Shown: positions 52,603 through 60,388 of the stretch, piece after piece | Position numbering within the stretch: the stretch's first letter is position 1 | How the letters are laid out: each line of letters starts with the position of its first letter | Source of the DNA: CAVVAH01 sp963746175 | Lineage (GTDB): Bacteria; Actinomycetota; Actinomycetes; JACCUZ01 | Direction: 5' to 3' | Assembly (NCBI GenBank): GCA_963746175.1 | Contig: CAVVAH010000004.1 | Span: 1,054,001 to 1,118,000 of the forward strand | DNA length: 64,000 nt | The notes under the pieces: generated by a model | Told to the model about the DNA's origin: nothing | What the model saw: only the letters and a program-made list of their open reading frames with translations | Databases searched by the model: none | Made by a program: the position numbers and the translations under genes

Positions 52603-53423
52603 CGTCGACGCATCAGCCGAGGAGCGAGGCGAGCGAGGGCCTGACCCTCGTCTTCGACGGCTCCAATTCGCCGCTGAAGGACCTCAGCGTGAGCCGGCTG
52701 CGCCTCGCCGAGGGGTCCGACACCTGGTCCGCCGAGACCGGCGCCAGCGAGGTCGCGCTGCACGTCCTCGTGGGTCGCTGCACGGTCCGGGTCATCCCGG
52801 CCGACGGTGTCGCCGTGGAGTACAAGGAGCTCGGCGAGCGCCGTGACGTGTTCTCCGGCTCGCCGACCACGGTCGTGGTCGGCCCCGGTTCGACGTACGA
52901 GGTGCTCGACGTCGTCCGCTCGGTCGACATCGCCGTCGGCAGCGCGCCGGCCGCACCGGGCGCCTCGACCCAGCCGCTGGTGATCCGACCGCAGGACGTC
53001 GACGTGCACGAGATCGGCGAGGGCCACTACGAGCGGTCGGTCCGCGAGGTCATCGGCGGTCCCGACCGGGCCAGCCGGATGCGGCTCGGCGAGACGGTCA
53101 ACCCGGTCGGCAAGTGGTCCAGCTGGCCGCACCACGACTTCGACGCGAACCCCGACCTGGCGCCGAAGTTCGAGGAGGTCTTCCTCTACTTCACCAAGCC
53201 GGCCGCCGGCTGGGGCGTGCAGGTGCGGCACGGCCTGTGGACCGACGGCGGCCGCGTCGACGACGTCATCGAGGTGCACAACGGCGACGCCGCCGTCGTA
53301 CCGCTCGGCGACCACCCGGTGGGCGCCGGCGTCACCAGCGAGCTCCTCTACGTGTGGTTCTACCTGAGCCCGATCCCGAAGGTGTACGCCCGTTGGGCCG
53401 AGGACGTCGGCGGCTATGCCTGA
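52599..53423 (+). CDS. IolB/KduI-like bicupin isomerase
   Basis: 274 residues. The C-terminal half closely follows 5-deoxyglucuronate isomerase: NPVGKWSSWPHH, KFEEVFLYF with the metal-binding Glu, GWGVQV, and VPLGDHPVGAG with the last His. The first metal site reads PHHDFD where IolB usually has PHKHDED, so one ligand may differ. No other inositol catabolism genes are present. Its place between pseG and an ATP-grasp ligase points to sugar isomerisation for the glycan or its substituent. It overlaps the next gene by 8 bases. Confidence 0.8.
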   Translation: MTSTHQPRSEASEGLTLVFDGSNSPLKDLSVSRLRLAEGSDTWSAETGASEVALHVLVGRCTVRVIPADGVAVEYKELGERRDVFSGSPTTVVVGPGSTYEVLDVVRSVDIAVGSAPAAPGASTQPLVIRPQDVDVHEIGEGHYERSVREVIGGPDRASRMRLGETVNPVGKWSSWPHHDFDANPDLAPKFEEVFLYFTKPAAGWGVQVRHGLWTDGGRVDDVIEVHNGDAAVVPLGDHPVGAGVTSELLYVWFYLSPIPKVYARWAEDVGGYA

Positions 53424-54648
53424 TCGGCGTCCGGCCGTCCTGGTCGTGTCGGGCGGCGTCATGCAGGTCCCCGCCATCCGGGCCGCTCACGACCTCGGAC
53501 TGGCGGCCATCCTCACCGACCGGGACCCGGACGCCCCGGCGCTGGCGCAGGCCGACGAGGCGCACACCGTCGACATCTTCGACGCCGAGGGCCACGTCGA
53601 GCTGGCCAGGAAGCTGCAGGAGAGCTGGGACCTGCGCGGCGTCTTCTGCCAGGGCGCCGACGTCGAGGTGACGGTCGCGTCCGTTGCCGAGGCCCTCGGA
53701 CTGCCGGGGATCCCGGTCGCCGCGGCGAAGCGCACGAAGAACAAGGCGCTCATGCGGGCGGCGTTCGACGAGGCCGGTGTCGTGAACCCCCGGTGGGCCG
53801 AGGTCCGCGACGAGAGCGAGGCCGACGCCGCGCTCGAGCTCGTCGGACTGCCCTGCTACGTCAAGGCGCTGGACAACTCCGCCTCCCGCGGCACCAGCCG
53901 GGTCGACTCGGTCGACGAGCTGCTGCCCGCCGTACGCCGTGCGATGGCCAACTCGACGACGGGCACCGCGTTGGTCGAGGAGTGCTACGTCGGACCGGAG
54001 CAGAGCGTCGAGACCATCTTCGACGCCGACGGGAGACCGCACCGCCTCAACATCGTCGACCGGCTGTTCACCCACGAGGGCGGCTGGGCGCTCGAGCTCG
54101 GTCACGTGAACCCGAGCGCGCTCCCCGCCGCGGACCAGGACGCGCTGTACGCGCTCGCCGAGACCGCCGCGAAGGCGTGCGGGGTCGGCTTCGGTGTCTT
54201 CAAGTCCGACACCATCCTCACCGCCGACGGTCCCCGGATCCTGGAGGTCGCGAGCCGCCTCTCGGGAGGCTTCGACGCTCAGGTGACCACTCCGCTGGCG
54301 ACCGGCCGGAACTTCATCAGGGCCGCGATGCGGCTGGCCGTCGGGATGCCGTTCGACCAGGACGACATCACCCCGGCCCGCCACGCCTACGCCGCGGCAT
54401 GGGCGTCGCTGCCGACGCCGGGACGGGTCGTATCCATCGACAACCTCGACGAGGTCAAGGCCCTCGAGGGAGTGCACGACGTGTTCCTGCGCACAGCACC
54501 TGGAGAGCTCGTCGAGCCGTACATCGACTGTGGCGCCCGGCCGGCGTTCGTCGTTGCCGACGGCTCGACGTACGACGCCGCGATCGAGCACGCGCGGGCC
54601 GGCGCCCTGGCACTGAACATCACGACCGTCGCCGACGACCGTGGCTGA
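53416..54648 (+). CDS. ATP-grasp family carboxylate-amine ligase-like protein
   Basis: 410 residues. A preATP-grasp domain (VVSGGVMQVPAIRAAHDLGL) is followed by an ATP-grasp core with KNKALMRAAFDEAGV, CYVKALDNSASRG (nucleotide-binding Lys), LVEECYVGPEQSVETI and ILEVASRLSGGFD (metal-binding Glu and Asn-equivalent region). Such enzymes join a carboxylate to an amine through an acyl phosphate. In this locus it may acylate an amino group of the nonulosonate precursor with an amino or hydroxy acid. It overlaps neighbours by 8 bases on both sides. Confidence 0.85.
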   Translation: MPDRRPAVLVVSGGVMQVPAIRAAHDLGLAAILTDRDPDAPALAQADEAHTVDIFDAEGHVELARKLQESWDLRGVFCQGADVEVTVASVAEALGLPGIPVAAAKRTKNKALMRAAFDEAGVVNPRWAEVRDESEADAALELVGLPCYVKALDNSASRGTSRVDSVDELLPAVRRAMANSTTGTALVEECYVGPEQSVETIFDADGRPHRLNIVDRLFTHEGGWALELGHVNPSALPAADQDALYALAETAAKACGVGFGVFKSDTILTADGPRILEVASRLSGGFDAQVTTPLATGRNFIRAAMRLAVGMPFDQDDITPARHAYAAAWASLPTPGRVVSIDNLDEVKALEGVHDVFLRTAPGELVEPYIDCGARPAFVVADGSTYDAAIEHARAGALALNITTVADDRG

Positions 54649-55417
54649 GGCCGGTCGCGGACCGGTGGTCGTCACCGGCGCCGGCAGCGGCATCGGGCGT
54701 GCCGTCGCGCAGGCGTTCGCCGCCGACGGTGCCACCGTGGTCGCGCTGGCCCGCTCCACCGATGCCACCGGCGAGCTCGCGTCCGAGCACGAGAACGTCG
54801 TCGCCCTGTCCATGGACGTCACCGTCGAGGACTCCGTCGTCGACGTGGCCGCGCAGGTCACCCGGGACCACGGCGCGCCCAGTGTCCTCGTCACCTGCGC
54901 CGCGGCCGGTGCCGCGGCCGGGCCGACCGAGTCGCTCGCGCTGTCGGCCTGGCAGGACGCGTTGGAGTGCGACCTCACCGGCACGTTCCTGTCGAACCGC
55001 GAGTTCGGCCGTCCGATGCTGGCCGCGGGCTACGGCCGGATCGTCAACATGACCAGCTTCCACACGGTGGCGACCTACCCGCAGCGCGCGGCGTACGTCG
55101 CGGCGAAGAGCGGGGTCGAGGGACTCGTGAAGGGCCTCGCCGTCGAGTGGGGCGGCCGCGGCGTCACGGTCAACGCGGTGGCGCCCGGCCCGATCCGGAC
55201 GCCGCGAACGCAGTTCTTCCTCGACTCCGACCCGGCCAACGAGGCAGGGATGGTGGGCCGCACGCCGGCCGGCCGGATCGGCGAGCTGCCCGACGTGGTC
55301 GCCGCGGTCAGGTTCCTGGCCGGGCCCGAGGCCGCCTGGATCTCCGGCCAGGTGCTTGTCGTCGACGGTGGCTGGACGAGCAACGCCTGGTGGGGCAAGC
55401 ACCCCTTCCGGCCGTGA
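54641..55417 (+). CDS. SDR family oxidoreductase (complete catalytic tetrad)
   Basis: 258 residues, classical SDR. TGAGSGIGRAVAQAF binds NAD(P), S in NMTSF, and Y152-V-A-A-K156 is the catalytic pair; VAPGPIRTP and the C-terminal GQVLVVDGGW complete the fold. It probably oxidises or reduces a hydroxyl or keto group on a sugar or acyl precursor. It is coupled to its neighbours by short overlaps and paired with a second SDR. Confidence 0.9.
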   Translation: MAEAGRGPVVVTGAGSGIGRAVAQAFAADGATVVALARSTDATGELASEHENVVALSMDVTVEDSVVDVAAQVTRDHGAPSVLVTCAAAGAAAGPTESLALSAWQDALECDLTGTFLSNREFGRPMLAAGYGRIVNMTSFHTVATYPQRAAYVAAKSGVEGLVKGLAVEWGGRGVTVNAVAPGPIRTPRTQFFLDSDPANEAGMVGRTPAGRIGELPDVVAAVRFLAGPEAAWISGQVLVVDGGWTSNAWWGKHPFRP

Positions 55418-56184
55418 CGGACCTCTTCTCGCTGGCGGGCGAGAAGGTGCTCGTCACCGGTGCCGCCTCCGGGCTCGGTGAGGCGGTGGCGCAGCTCGCC
55501 GCCGCCGCAGGCGCGACGGTGGCGTGCGCGGCACGGACACCTCAGCGGGCGGAGGAGGCAGCGCGACGCATCGGCGATCGAGCCGTGCCGGTCGCCGCCG
55601 ACCTGACCGACGAGGGGCAGGTCGACGCACTGGTGCCGGCCGCCGTGGCGGCACTGGGCGGGCTCACCTGCCTCGTCAACGTGGCCGGCGTCCAGCTGCG
55701 CAAGCCGGCCGTCGACGTGACCAGGGCCGAGCTGCGGACGATGCTGCGGGTGAACGTCGAGGCGACCTACCTGCTGTGCGGCGCGGCCGCCCGGGTGCTG
55801 CTGCCGCAGGGCCACGGCTCGGTCGTGAACGTCACGTCGCTCACCGCGCAGTTCGGGCTGCCGTCCCTGTCGGCCTACGGCACCACCCGCGGCGGCGGCG
55901 TGCAGCAGCTGACCAGGGCCCTGGCCGTCGAGTGGGCGCCGTCCGGTGTGCGCGCCAACTGCGTCGCCCCCGGCCGCATCCGCACGCCGATGACCGAGGG
56001 GCTGTTCGCCGACGACGAGACCCGCGCGTCGTTCGAGCGGCACATCCCGCTCGGCCGTGGCGGACAGCCGCAGGACGTCGCGGCCGCCGTGGTCTACCTG
56101 CTCAGCCCGGCGGCGGGCTACGTCACCGGGCACACCCTCGTCGTCGACGGTGGCTGGTCGGTAGCCGGCTCCCTCGGCGGCTGA
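55414..56184 (+). CDS. SDR family protein with Arg in place of catalytic Lys
   Basis: 256 residues from the GTG at 55414 (GTGA overlap). TGAASGLGEAVAQL, NVAGVQ and the Ser of NVTSL are present, but the active site reads Y155-G-T-T-R159 instead of YxxxK. The codon is CGC, so a single-base error from AAG/AAA does not explain it. The C-terminus GHTLVVDGGWS is normal. It could be an impaired partner of the preceding SDR or an enzyme with altered chemistry. Confidence 0.87.
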   Translation: MTDLFSLAGEKVLVTGAASGLGEAVAQLAAAAGATVACAARTPQRAEEAARRIGDRAVPVAADLTDEGQVDALVPAAVAALGGLTCLVNVAGVQLRKPAVDVTRAELRTMLRVNVEATYLLCGAAARVLLPQGHGSVVNVTSLTAQFGLPSLSAYGTTRGGGVQQLTRALAVEWAPSGVRANCVAPGRIRTPMTEGLFADDETRASFERHIPLGRGGQPQDVAAAVVYLLSPAAGYVTGHTLVVDGGWSVAGSLGG

Positions 56185-56242
56185 CACGTGGTCGCCCGGC
56201 CCGGGGGCGGACCGCACGATCGACACGAGCTCAGGAGGACCT

Positions 56243-57004
56243 GTGAGTCATCCGGAACAGCTGGCGTACCTGGCGGCGGTGATCGCGGCGAACCGCGAGC
56301 AGGTGTACGGCGGTCGCGTTCTCGAGGTCGGCTCCTACGACGTGAACGGATCGGTTCGCGGGCTCTTCGACGTCGCCGAGCCGTCGGCGTACGTCGGCGT
56401 CGACCTCGTCGAGGGACCTGGCGTCGACAGGGTCCAGTACGGCCATGAGGTCGACGACCCGGACGGGTCCTACGACCTCGCCGTGTCGGCGGAGTGCTTC
56501 GAGCACGACCCGCAGTGGCTCGCGACGTTCACGAACATGGTCCGGCTCACCCGGCCCGGCGGCGTGGTGGCCTTCACCTGCGCCTCACGCGGGCGTGTCG
56601 AGCACGGCACGCGTCGCACGCTGGTGTCGGACAGCCCGGGCACGCAGGCCGAGGGTGTCGACTACTACCGGAACCTCACGGCCCGCGACTTCACGTCGGC
56701 GCTCGATCTCCGTTCGATGTTCACGACCTGGTCCTTCGACAGCTGCCGGACGACGTTCGACCTCTACTTCACCGGCGTACGAGCAGGCGGGGGGCCGGCC
56801 ACCGGGCGCTTGCCCGCCGAGGACGCGCTCTCGGCGATCCCCCGCATGATGGGGCTGCCCGCGCGCGCGGTGCGGCTCCCGCTGCGTCTGCTGCAGCTCG
56901 CCGTTCGTGACGAGGCCCGCTACCAGCGGGTCGCCGTGCCGTACTGGCTGACGATGATCCGGCTGGCCGGGCGCCTCGGCGTCGGAGGGATCTCGTCGCA
57001 CTGA
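56243..57004 (+). CDS. SAM-dependent methyltransferase-like protein
   Basis: 253 residues from a GTG with AGGAGG 8 bases upstream. VLEVGSYDVNGSVRGLF is a motif I variant, VGVDLVEGPGVD motif II, and SYDLAVSAECFEHDPQW motif IV; RLTRPGGVVAFTCAS follows. This subtype is common in glycan loci. Its gene starts 58 bases after the SDR, probably in the same transcript, and converges with the next gene across 15 bases. Confidence 0.84.
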   Translation: MSHPEQLAYLAAVIAANREQVYGGRVLEVGSYDVNGSVRGLFDVAEPSAYVGVDLVEGPGVDRVQYGHEVDDPDGSYDLAVSAECFEHDPQWLATFTNMVRLTRPGGVVAFTCASRGRVEHGTRRTLVSDSPGTQAEGVDYYRNLTARDFTSALDLRSMFTTWSFDSCRTTFDLYFTGVRAGGGPATGRLPAEDALSAIPRMMGLPARAVRLPLRLLQLAVRDEARYQRVAVPYWLTMIRLAGRLGVGGISSH

Positions 57005-57019
57005 TCGACCACGGTCGGT

Positions 57020-57961
57020 TCAGTACACGCGGAGATGGCGCCGGCCGCCGGAGGCCCGCAGGTTGAGCCGGACCAGGTCGGCGAGCCGGCGGCCGACGAA
57101 TCCCGCCTGGCGCAGGTGGCCGCCCGTCGACCATCCCATCAGGTCCCGGAGGGTGGCGGGATCGAGCACCTCGTCCGCTCCCAGCTGGTCCCTCCAGATG
57201 CTCGCCGCCACGTCCGGATCCACGCGGAAGGAGTGCATCTCCGGCCACCGGCGGGGGATGTCCGACTGCTCGTACGGTGCCTGGTTCTGCAACGTCATCG
57301 CCGTGCCGTAGACGCCGACCGACTTGCCGGCAGCCGCGCCGTAGAAGATCGCGGTGGACAAGCGGTTGCTCACGACCCGGTCGTGCCGGTCCATCTCCTC
57401 GAGCTGCCGCACGAGGAACGACTCGTGACCCTCGTGCGAGCTGGTGCCGCGACCGAGGGTGATCACTCGCGCACCGATGTCCTCGTACATGCCGCGGGTG
57501 GCGCGGTCCTCGTAGTCCATCCACTGCAGGCAGACGGTGAGGTCTCGGCCGCCCTCCGTCTCCGCCACCAGGTCGCGCGCGTAGGCGGAGTGCTCGCCGA
57601 CGAGATGGAGGTGCACCGTGGCGTGGAAGGGGACCGCGATCGTCGAGCCGACCGGTGGGGCGTCCGGCCGCTGTCCTGCCCGGTGCCTCAGCAGGTACAG
57701 CCACGGCGCGCCGATCACGTGGTAGTTCCGGCCACCGCGTTCGTGACCACGCCGCGCGTTCTCCCGGGACCAGACGAACTTGGGGAGCGGCCGCCAGACG
57801 CCGTCGAACATCCCGATGCCGTCATAGGGGTTCCACCCGTGCTGGAGCGCACCGGGGATCCATCGGGTGGCCGTGAAGCCTGCGTACTCTGAGAGCGCAC
57901 GAGCATGGCCGTAGGCCCAGTTCTCGGCCTGCAGCACAGAGCCCGGTGACAGCGACAGCAA
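57020..57961 (-). CDS. Putative glycosyltransferase (candidate nonulosonate transferase)
   Basis: About 313 residues from a TTG at 57961 that has GAGGAAGGA 9 bases upstream; a GTG at 57937 is an alternative. No firm family match comes to mind. Visible features: HGWNPYDGIGMFDGVW, KFVWSRENARRG and IGAPWLYLLRH near the N-terminus, and a C-terminal half with DRVVSNRLSTAIFYGAAAGKSVGVYG, resembling the donor-side helix-turn of GT-B capsular or sialyl transferases. Next to a flippase and nonulosonate genes, a CMP-nonulosonate transferase is a reasonable guess. Confidence 0.6.
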   Translation of the reverse strand: MLSLSPGSVLQAENWAYGHARALSEYAGFTATRWIPGALQHGWNPYDGIGMFDGVWRPLPKFVWSRENARRGHERGGRNYHVIGAPWLYLLRHRAGQRPDAPPVGSTIAVPFHATVHLHLVGEHSAYARDLVAETEGGRDLTVCLQWMDYEDRATRGMYEDIGARVITLGRGTSSHEGHESFLVRQLEEMDRHDRVVSNRLSTAIFYGAAAGKSVGVYGTAMTLQNQAPYEQSDIPRRWPEMHSFRVDPDVAASIWRDQLGADEVLDPATLRDLMGWSTGGHLRQAGFVGRRLADLVRLNLRASGGRRHLRVY

Positions 57962-57990
57962 CGGAAGCGATCCTTCCTCGAAGGAGCCGG

Positions 57991-59460
57991 ATGGCCGACG
58001 AGACCGCGTCTTCTGACGACGGTCGCCGGGCGTTTGCTGCATCCGCGTCGACGTACTCGCTCATCGTCGCAGCGCAGCTGCTCGCGCCGGTGCTGGTGAC
58101 GCCGTTCCTGACCCGGTCGCTCTCGGTCGACGAGTTCGGCCAGAGCATACTGACTGTCGTCCTGGCGCAAGTCGTGGCGATCGTGCTGAACGCCGGCTTC
58201 CCCACCGCGGTGTCCCGCCTCTACTTCCGTACCGACCACGACTCGGACGCCGCGCGCACCTTGGTGTCGCGCGCCATCCTCGTCATCCTCGTGCTGGGCC
58301 TGGTGGCCGCGGCGCTGCTTGTGTGGGCGGCCGAGGACCTGCTGTCGCTGCCGGTACGCCTCGTCCTGCTCGGGTCGCTCGGTGCGGTGCTGCTGGCCGT
58401 GTTCGAGGTCGACCAGGCGCTGATGCGCAGCCGGCGGCAGACCGGTGCGTTCGCGCTCTGGACCGTCGTCGCGCTCGTGTCCAGCCAGCTGATCGGGCTG
58501 CTGTTCGTCGTGGCGGGCGCGGGGGTCACCGGCTTCGTCACCGGCTGGGTGGTGGGCACCGGCCTCGGCACGCTCGGCTCGCTGCTCGTCGTCCGGCCGC
58601 TGGTCCGCGGCGGCGCGGCGGCCGCCGCGCACTTCGGCGAGGCGCTGCGGATCGGGTTGCCCTCGGCGGCGTACGCGACCGTGCTGACGTCATTGACGTA
58701 CGTCGACCGTTTCGTGCTGTCGTCGCTGCACGGCCCGGCGGCCTCGGGCCGCTACCAGCTGGCGTACACGGTCGGCGGGGCGACGGTCGCCGCACTCGGT
58801 GCCGTGAACCTGGCGTGGGGTCCGGAGGTCCTGCGGTCGCTCCGCGCGGGTCCGGCGTTCCTCGCCGCCACGACTGCGGACATCGCGCTCGGGATGCTGG
58901 TGCTGGTGGGCGCCGGCGTGGCGCTGGCGCCGGTCGGCGTCGCGGTCCTCGCGCCGGCCGACTACGACCGGGACGGGATCACCGTGGCCGCCTGCCTGCT
59001 GCTGCCGCTCGGTGCGCTGCAGGTGCTGCACTACTCCCGCACCCATCTGCTGACGTGGCACGGAAGGTTGACCGCGCTGGCACCCGTCTCGGCCGTGATC
59101 GCCGTCGTGCACCTTGCCGGGAACCTCGTGCTCGACCGTGAGCACCCGCTCGCCGGGCCGCCGGTGGTGGCGCTCGTGTCGTTCAGCCTGCTGGCCGCCG
59201 TGCTGACCCGGCTGGCGCGCGGGCGGCCCGACGAGGCGGTCCCGGGGGTGGTCTGGCTCGCGACCGGCGCCGCCCTGGGCATCGGCATCGGCGGCTCCTG
59301 GGCGACCGCCGCCGACGCACCGGTCGCCGTCCGGCCGCTGCTCTTCGTCGCCGCGCTGGCGGTCGCTGCGGCACTGTTCCTGCACCGGCGCCGGCGCCCC
59401 ACTGCCGGTCCCGACCGGCCGGACGAGGTGGCGAGCGAGGGCCCGGCCGCCGCTGGGTAG
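57991..59460 (+). CDS. Wzx-type oligosaccharide flippase (MOP superfamily)
   Basis: 489 residues with about 12-14 transmembrane helices. The opening STYSLIVAAQLLAPVLVTPFLTRSLSVDEFG is typical of polysaccharide flippases. AAGGAG lies 4 bases before the ATG. It should flip an undecaprenyl-linked repeat unit outward. No Wzy polymerase or chain-length protein is recognised nearby. The TAG stop overlaps the -10 of the next gene. Confidence 0.9.
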   Translation: MADETASSDDGRRAFAASASTYSLIVAAQLLAPVLVTPFLTRSLSVDEFGQSILTVVLAQVVAIVLNAGFPTAVSRLYFRTDHDSDAARTLVSRAILVILVLGLVAAALLVWAAEDLLSLPVRLVLLGSLGAVLLAVFEVDQALMRSRRQTGAFALWTVVALVSSQLIGLLFVVAGAGVTGFVTGWVVGTGLGTLGSLLVVRPLVRGGAAAAAHFGEALRIGLPSAAYATVLTSLTYVDRFVLSSLHGPAASGRYQLAYTVGGATVAALGAVNLAWGPEVLRSLRAGPAFLAATTADIALGMLVLVGAGVALAPVGVAVLAPADYDRDGITVAACLLLPLGALQVLHYSRTHLLTWHGRLTALAPVSAVIAVVHLAGNLVLDREHPLAGPPVVALVSFSLLAAVLTRLARGRPDEAVPGVVWLATGAALGIGIGGSWATAADAPVAVRPLLFVAALAVAAALFLHRRRRPTAGPDRPDEVASEGPAAAG

Positions 59461-59463
59461 CGT
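59458..59463 (+). promoter_or_regulatory. -10 element for leaderless aldo/keto reductase
   Basis: TAGCGT, whose first three bases are the flippase stop codon, is followed by CGGTCC and the GTG at 59470. There is no ribosome-binding site. Confidence 0.45.
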
Positions 59464-59469
59464 CGGTCC

Positions 59470-60369
59470 GTGACCGACGGCACGCGTGCTCGGCCCGAGC
59501 TGGCCCTGGGAACCGCCAACTGGGGAGGCAGGTACGGCGCGCCCGGCCGGGAGGCCAGCGTCGACGAGCAGACCGCCCGTGGCCTGGCCGAGGTGTTCCT
59601 CGGAGCCGGCCACGACCTGGTGGACACCGCACCGGCGTACGGCGACGCCGAGGAGCTCGTCGGGACGGTGCTCGCCGGCCGGGCCCGGGTGGTGAGCAAG
59701 GTGCCCGCCGCCCTGATGGGCGAGGCGGACGCCGCCCGCCTCGCCGTCGACGGCCTGCGCCGCTCCCTGGAACGCACCGCGGTCGCCCGGTTCGCCGGCG
59801 TCCTGCTGCACGACGCGTCCGCGGCCAGCCGGGTCGACGGGCGGGGTCGCGAGGTGGTCGACGCGGTCCGGTCCGCCGGTCTGACCGACCGGGTGGGCGT
59901 CTCGGTGTACGCGCCGGAGGAGGCGACGGCCGCCGTGGAACGCCTCGGGGCCGACCTGGTGCAGCTGCCGTTGAACGTCCTGGACCAGCGCTTCCTCGAC
60001 TCGGGCTGCCTGGCCGACCTGGTCGGGCGCGGCGTCGAGGTGCACGTACGCAGCGTCTTCCTCAACGGCGTGGTGCTGGCCGACCCCGACGAGCTGGCGG
60101 GGCCTCTCGGGCCGCTGGCACCGGCGGTACGTCGGCTGCGCGAGGCCGCTGATGCGGCCGGCACGACCCCGCTGGAGCTGGCGACGGCGTTCGCACGGCA
60201 GGCGACCGGAGCGCACGCCGTGCTGGTCGGCGCGTTCGCCGTGCCGCAGCTCACCGAGGTGCTGGCCGCCTGGGACCGGGCCGGTAGCACCGCGGTTTAC
60301 GACGCGGACTGGGCCGCGCTGGCAGCCTCGGAGGAGCCCGCGGTGGACCCGCGGACCTGGTCGGGCTGA
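59470..60369 (+). CDS. Aldo/keto reductase
   Basis: 299 residues, AKR barrel. LGTANWGGRYG at the start, LVDTAPAYGDAEEL with the catalytic Asp and Tyr, VVSKVP with the Lys, and LLHD with the His complete the tetrad. AKRs of this branch occur with nonulosonic and other amino-sugar loci, but its substrate is unknown. It ends 19 bases before the convergent lipoprotein gene. Confidence 0.88.
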   Translation: MTDGTRARPELALGTANWGGRYGAPGREASVDEQTARGLAEVFLGAGHDLVDTAPAYGDAEELVGTVLAGRARVVSKVPAALMGEADAARLAVDGLRRSLERTAVARFAGVLLHDASAASRVDGRGREVVDAVRSAGLTDRVGVSVYAPEEATAAVERLGADLVQLPLNVLDQRFLDSGCLADLVGRGVEVHVRSVFLNGVVLADPDELAGPLGPLAPAVRRLREAADAAGTTPLELATAFARQATGAHAVLVGAFAVPQLTEVLAAWDRAGSTAVYDADWAALAASEEPAVDPRTWSG

Positions 60370-60388
60370 CCGGGCGACGTCGCGCGCG

